Positions 59,501-64,000 of a DNA stretch of 64,000 bases are shown piece by piece. The notes beneath the pieces were generated by a model. That model worked only from the letters and a program-made list of their open reading frames with translations. It had not been told where the DNA came from and did not search any database. Each line of letters starts with the position of its first letter. The stretch's first letter is position 1. Position numbers and translations under genes: made by a program. The DNA is from Corella eumyota (lineage: Eukaryota; Chordata; Ascidiacea; Phlebobranchia; Corellidae): NCBI GenBank assembly GCA_963082875.1, contig OY720101.1:1116001-1180000 (forward strand). Reading direction: 5' to 3'.

Positions 59501-61503
59501 CAAACTTTTTTTAATTGGTAATCTTCCTACAAACCTGCATCAAGTTGTTCTTGTTCAGCTGCAAACTCCTCCAGATTTCTCATCGCTTCTTCTGCATCCG
59601 CTTCAGCAGCTTCCTTTAAAAAAACAAAAAATGTTTTAGTCGTTTTAAAAGTTACTTGACAAATTCATATCACTGCAAAATAAACAAAAAATTTATTAGT
59701 GGTTCGCATTATCACAAGCAAATATTATAACAATTACAATGCAGACCTGGACTTAGATATCAACTAGTTCTTATTTTAGTATTTCTTGTTACAATAACAA
59801 TTAAATAATCTGATAAAAAAGAAATCTCACTTGAAGTAATTTAAGTTGCTCAATATGGGCCAACAATCTTGCCCTTTCTTCCTGCCACTTGGAGGCTTCC
59901 TTAGCAATATTCTGTTGAAGAATATTAGAAGATTGAAGTTGTTCGGTTAGTTGGGAGATTTGGTTCCGAGATTTTGTTCGAAATATTTCAAACTGAGAAG
60001 CTAGTTGCTCGGGTGAAAGGTTAGCCTGTGCAACAAATAAAAATATATTTTACACTAACCTTTTATGCAAAAATGTGATGTTTTTTATCTGTTATTGTTT
60101 AAAACATTTAAAACCAGCAGTGTGGTGTAGCGGTAAGAACACTTGCTACACCACTATGAGGTCGTGGGTTTAATCCCTACTGCTATAATGTTGTAGCGCC
60201 CTTAAATAAGACACTATAAACGGTATGAACTCCTGCTGAGCCAGTACTTAATCAGCAGCATAATTACCAAGCAATTATAGTCTCTATAATATCCCAAACT
60301 GCCACAGGCAACTCGAGAGTGGGTCGGAATAACTGATGTTACTCTATGTTTAGGTCGCGCATTCGACCTTCCCACATCGAGGATAAATTTATGAACAAAA
60401 AAAAAATTAAACAAGTAATTTTGGCTATATATATAAATATATCTAATGATTTTGCCAAAAAATATTTTTAGTTATGTTGATATAAAATAAAGTCCTAATT
60501 AATATTCTTGTTAAGGTTATTACATACACAAATGTTTAAACATAAAATTCTTACCCAGTATTCTTCATCCATAATATCAGGATCTTCCACCACCCCTTTA
60601 CTACCATCTTGTGGTTGACTTTCTGCAGTGGAAGGTTTAACTTCTGATGATACACTTGAAGTTTCATAAGTCGACACTGGCTTTTCTAAAAAATAAGTAA
60701 CAAGTGACTTTTTTTTGTATATATATATTTATCCACGATGTGGGAAAATCTATTGCGCGACTTAAACATAGAGTAACATCAGTTACTCCAATTCAGTCTT
60801 AAGTTGCTTGTGGCAGTTTGGGATATTATAGATTATAGTTGTCTAAAAATTATCCTGCTGATTAAGTGCTGACTCAGCAGAAGTTCGTACCATTCATAGC
60901 ACCTTACTCAAGAACGCTACAGCATGAGATCAGTAGGGGTTTAACCCACAACCTTATGTGTGGTGTAGCACACCATGCTGACTTCAAATATTTTGTAGTC
61001 TTGTTTAACAACACTAAGGGCAACCTGTAGTTAACTGTAATACAATTTTTATTTTACTTTTATATGCAGTTTAACTGAGTGAATTACAACTTACCATCTT
61101 TATTAGAGGGTGTAGTTGGTAAACTTGCAACAACTTGGTTCTGAGTCCACTGTTGCATATCTTCATCTCCCATATCCATTTCCTAAATATAAATAAGTTA
61201 ATTATAATATTTTAGTAGTATAAAAAATTCCAATAAAAAAGAAGCAAGAAAGGCGTATTAGTATTCATATCTAAGTTAAAAAAATATATATATTCTCACA
61301 ATAATAACATACTCATATAATTTGTTTTTGTAAAAGAAAATAAATGTAAAATGATGTAAAAATACTCAAAATAAACAAAAGTGCACAAACTAAATTGTAG
61401 CTAATATTTTTAACCAATATTGATTTTGTACAAAGTTAAAATAAATACTTACAGCTCTAAGCTGTTTAATATCTATAGATGAAGCTGTAGACATAGAAGC
61501 CAT
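53514..61503 (-). CDS. Unrecognised Ser-rich coiled-coil protein (about 22 exons)
   Basis: ATG 61501-61503, stop 53514-53516. Exons lie near 61453-61503, 61095-61182, 60556-60686, 59830-60026, 59534-59613, 59329-59391, 58990-59179, 58681-58756, 58515-58613, 58210-58362, 57631-57754, 57340-57512, 56730-56898, 56249-56433, 55909-56025, 55461-55575, 55285-55375, 54939-55104, 54617-54743, 54052-54242, 53934-53984 and 53514-53557, roughly 800 residues. The N-terminus is MASMSTASSIDIKQLRAEMD. A coiled coil (about 75-170: QISQLTEQLQSSNILQQ, EERARLLAHIEQLKLLQEAA) is followed by a Ser/Arg stretch, a second helical block with SYNSIPTRRIQHLANKLVHH and a third (QMDELTSERRRLAALLSDAL). A long Ser/Pro-rich tail has RASTRSSMSSLNSPRHDLRS. 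No enzyme motif, signal peptide or TM. Composition and neighbours suggest an axonemal or centrosomal structural protein; that is inference. Introns carry at least six SINEs. The exon ending near 54617 needs a GTTTGT donor to avoid an in-frame stop. Confidence 0.75.
53575..53868 (-). repeat. SINE copy, near full length
   Basis: Minus-oriented, with all landmarks: TCGATGTGGGAAAGTCGAAT, AGTTGCCTGTGGCAGTTTGG, GATCAGTGGGGATTGAACCC, and the A-box complement near 53840. In the last intron of the coiled-coil gene. Confidence 0.85.
54295..54568 (-). repeat. SINE copy, diverged
   Basis: Minus-oriented: TGGTGTGGATTGTCG, TACCTTTGGTAGTTTGGGAT, AGTGGAGATTGAACCCCGGA, then CTGACCACCACACTATGTTG. Confidence 0.8.
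55661..55810 (+). repeat. Dispersed repeat family 2, copy 3
   Basis: Blocks 'atagcctgtcttttggtcgg', 'atggtcacaacttataac', 'ggcacactgcaaacggcag' and 'tttgtagccc' match the copies near 34.0 and 35.1 kb. Intronic, same orientation. Confidence 0.6.
56965..57240 (+). repeat. SINE copy, diverged
   Basis: CAGCAATGTGTAGTAGTC head, TCATGCTATAGCCCACTTGA, AACTGCCAAAGGCAACTT, and the end TTTCCATATCAAAGATAAA. Confidence 0.8.
57863..58128 (+). repeat. SINE copy, diverged
   Basis: AGCAGCATGGTGTAGTATTT head, GGGTTTGATCCCTACTGC B-box, TGTAACGCCCTTAAGTAAGG, ending TATAGAGGATAAATAAA. Confidence 0.8.
60112..60395 (+). repeat. SINE copy, full length
   Basis: Nearly identical in layout to 37771-38060: CCAGCAGTGTGGTGTAGCGG, GGTCGTGGGTTTAATCCC, CTCCTGCTGAGCCAG, GGTCGCGCATTCGAC, ending CCACATCGAGGATAAA. 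Confidence 0.85.
60715..60980 (-). repeat. SINE copy, near full length
   Basis: Minus-oriented: CCACGATGTGGGAAAATC, AACATAGAGTAACATCAGTT, TGCTGATTAAGTGCTGACTC, GATCAGTAGGGGTTTAACCC. Head truncated. It lies about 320 bp from an opposite-strand copy at 60112-60395, giving an inverted pair. Confidence 0.8.
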
Positions 61504-62177
61504 AATCTTAGTCTATTTTATTCCAAAAACTTTGACAATTAAATTTTCTTGAAAGCTAAACTCTTCTAAAATCTAAAATTAACTGTGAAATTATTACTTA
61601 TTACTAGTATAATAATATTATCCCTTAAATTTATTTTCCTATATTTGTTTAATTCTTATATTATTGATATAACTCTTATAAAACTGCCCATAAATAATTA
61701 ATTAAAATACATTTGGTTTTACAGCACTTGTAGATCTTGAAAAGTGTAAACTAACTAAAGTGAAACACAATAAAAGGTTGCCTAGTTATCCTAGTATTAT
61801 ATTTCATATTATGTAACTTAACACCTGTATTCTTATATATGAGACCAAAAACTCATAAGCTAGATAAGATAGCACTTTTAAATAAACTTTTAAAAAAACT
61901 GTTGCCTTATTGGCTATTATTACTAAATTACTAAAATACACCCCAACTGATAACTCTTTTTTTAAAGCCCCTTTTCACTTATAAACTAGCTTATCAGTTA
62001 TTTAAATATTTATATCTTCAATTTCTACTTGTATATATTTACAAGGTGGTAAAACAAATATACTTAAGTAAATATATATTTATCTATATGTATTAGATAA
62101 CATTAATACAAGTACACTAGAATTTCAACGTCAAAGATGTAGGAATTTAAATACTTAGCTAAACACAAAAGGCTTAC
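61504..62177 (-). promoter_or_regulatory. Junction between the two coiled-coil genes
   Basis: Minus-strand signals in order: an X-box-like GTTGCCTAGTTATCC (61777-61791; good left half, weak right half); an acceptor TTTTAG before 61565 that opens a possible terminal exon 61539-61565 coding for KSLAFKKI and a stop; AATAAA at 61517-61522; and an AG at 61508-61507, three bases before the ATG at 61503. An in-frame TAG lies 12 nt upstream of that ATG. Either a normal promoter or an operon junction. Confidence 0.35.
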
Positions 62178-64000
62178 CAGTATTTGAAAGATTTGAACTT
62201 TACATTCCTCTTTCCAGTTGTCTACCTCTTCATTGTAAACTTCTTTTATTTGCTGGACTTGGACTCGAAACTGGTCAGCTAGCTCTAAATATCAATATTA
62301 TAGTTAACATAAAATAACATAAAAGTTTTGAGTAAATTATTCCTTGTATATGGTTGCACTAAATGAAGACTAAGAAAAAATACAAGTAAGTGTTTTTGAA
62401 TTCCTATATATATACAGAATATTATTAAAAAATAGTTTTTAATAATAAATTTAAGTTACAAAAAATGTGACAATATCCCAATCACACAAACATATTAAAA
62501 TTGTGTTAATAAAACAAGAAAAAAAAATGGAGTTTCTGAAATTTAAACAGAATAGAAAAAAAGAAAAAGTGTTAAAAGACTGCATACAAAATAATACAGG
62601 TTAAAGAGAAAAAAAAGAAACAGTATTGAAAATAATTTCAAACTTATACTAATTATTAGTGTGTATTAATTTCAACACATCCAAACATTAAAGTTAATAG
62701 AAAACCACATTTTATATCTTACTTTACAATGAAATTCTAGTTGATTAAAACCCTGTAATATAATTACTTGAACGTTATATACAAATTAAAAATTTACTTA
62801 AGAACAACACCTGTTGGGATAACCATTTTATTTAGCTTTTTATTAAAAAAAAAAGAATTTAAATTAAACCTTGTTTAATTTCAGTATTTTTCAGTTCATC
62901 TGCTTCAATTCTTATTTTCATTCTTTCCAATTCGTTCTACAAACCAAAAATTAAACTCATAAATATACTTGATAAAGTTAATCTTTTTTCACAAAAGATT
63001 TTAGTGAACAATATTTACCACAGCCGTATCTTTTATTTCTTTAATCTTTGCCTCCATAGAAGATATTTTACTTCTCTCCTCCGCTTCTTGCCTTTTTCTT
63101 TCCTCTTCTTTTTGTAACTGTTCCACCTGAATAAGTAAAGAGTTTCTTTCTTGTTTGATCTCTTCTTGGACCTTATTAGACGATTTCTGGAAAAAAGAAA
63201 AATTGTTTTAGTTAAAATTACTAGCTTAGTTTTTAGTTTAAAAATTTTTAAGTAAGTGTACCTTATTAGCCTCATTTTCCTTCTTAATGTGTGCGATTTC
63301 TATTTTTTTGGCATCCAATTGCATTTTCAATTGTTGAAGCTTGTCTTCTTTTAAACCAACATCTGACAAATCAAGTTAAAACGTAATTTAATTTTAACCA
63401 CATAAAATAAAACAGAACAACACAGAAACCCTGCTGTAAAATTAAATATGTATGAGTATTTAAAACAAATTTATTTAATGATCAAAATATTGTATAGAAT
63501 TCCAGGCAGCGTTTTAAAAAATTTAAATGCGAATACAAACATTTTTGTTATATAACTACCTTGCTGCAGGTTGAGAAGTTTTTCTGTCATTTTTAGAAGT
63601 TCATCTTTAGCATTTTGCAATCCTTTTTCCAACTTTTTTCTACTCCTAAAACAAACAAAAAAATAGTTTTTACTAAATATAATTTAAAGCCACATAAAAA
63701 TATTAAAACAAGTTAATATTATATTCACAAAACTAACAAAAGAAATTTAATTCTAGGTTAAAATTTAATTCTAGGTTAAATAGATTGCAAAGTCAAGTAT
63801 GCATGTTTAAAAATATTGTTTAAACACAAAGGCAGTATCTATCCCATACTTGGTTGTTTTGCTTGTGGATGCTGACTGTAAGTGTCCCATATATCTCATT
63901 ACATCTTGGCTTAGATCATTAAGTCTTAAAACAGAGCTTTCCATGGTAGAAATGGCATCCTCAATACCAATATGAATTGACTCCAAATTGTTATCATCGC
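62178..64000 (-). CDS. Second coiled-coil protein, 5' end beyond the window
   Basis: Exons near 63850-64000 (runs off the edge), 63561-63645, 63261-63360, 63019-63187, 62868-62938 and 62178-62285, all with consistent GT-AG junctions. The visible part is almost wholly heptad-like and charged: KLEKGLQNAKDELLKMTEKL, EDKLQQLKMQLDAKKIEIAH, VQEEIKQERNSLLIQVEQLQ, ERMKIRIEADELKNTEIK and QIKEVYNEEVDNWKEECKVQ. No catalytic motif; I do not recognise the family. After 62178 it may splice to a tiny terminal exon at 61539-61565, or read through the donor to a stop near 62096. Partial: the N-terminus is outside the window. Confidence 0.7.

Overview
The window looks like nuclear DNA of an ascidian tunicate, most likely a Ciona species. 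It is strongly AT-rich, with compact genes cut by many short GT-AG introns next to fully intronless genes. Chordate-type proteins are easy to recognise, and there is an abundant tRNA-derived SINE. This is inferred from protein resemblance and gene architecture; no database was searched.

Layout. 1-14.2 kb is gene-dense: TRIAP1 (-), intronless NPEPL1 (-), intron-rich CFAP91 (-), intronless HPRT1 (+), intronless CEP120 (-) and intronless epsilon-tubulin TUBE1 (-). 14.7-18.6 kb is MLH3 (+), for which a 15-exon model closes exactly to 787 codons plus a stop. From 19.4 kb on, every gene is on the minus strand: ACSS3 with two alternative 96-bp exons; a secreted CAP-domain/thrombospondin-repeat protein; DZIP1/DZIP1L; a repeat-rich 9-kb stretch (36.3-45.6 kb) that seems to hide one unrecognised 95-codon gene; an SLC22-type transporter; an unrecognised Ser-rich coiled-coil protein (53.5-61.5 kb); and the 3' part of a second coiled-coil gene that leaves the window at 64,000.

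Theme. CFAP91 (radial spoke/axoneme), CEP120 (centriole elongation), TUBE1 (centriole microtubules) and DZIP1 (ciliary base) are all centriole/cilium genes. TUBE1 and CEP120 lie head-to-tail 160 bp apart, with a poly(A)-like signal and a strong 3' splice acceptor between them, which is the layout of a spliced-leader operon. A similar tight junction is possible at 61.5 kb.

Strongest leads. (1) ACSS3 carries two same-length, same-phase exons for the segment that lines the acyl pocket in acetyl-CoA synthetases, with different pocket residues, so alternative splicing may switch substrate. (2) The putative TUBE1-CEP120 operon. (3) A run of six adjacent hairpins near 39.7-39.9 kb. (4) A hidden three-exon gene beside a 20-bp minisatellite. 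No retrovirus-like, Polinton or capsid-bearing element was recognised.
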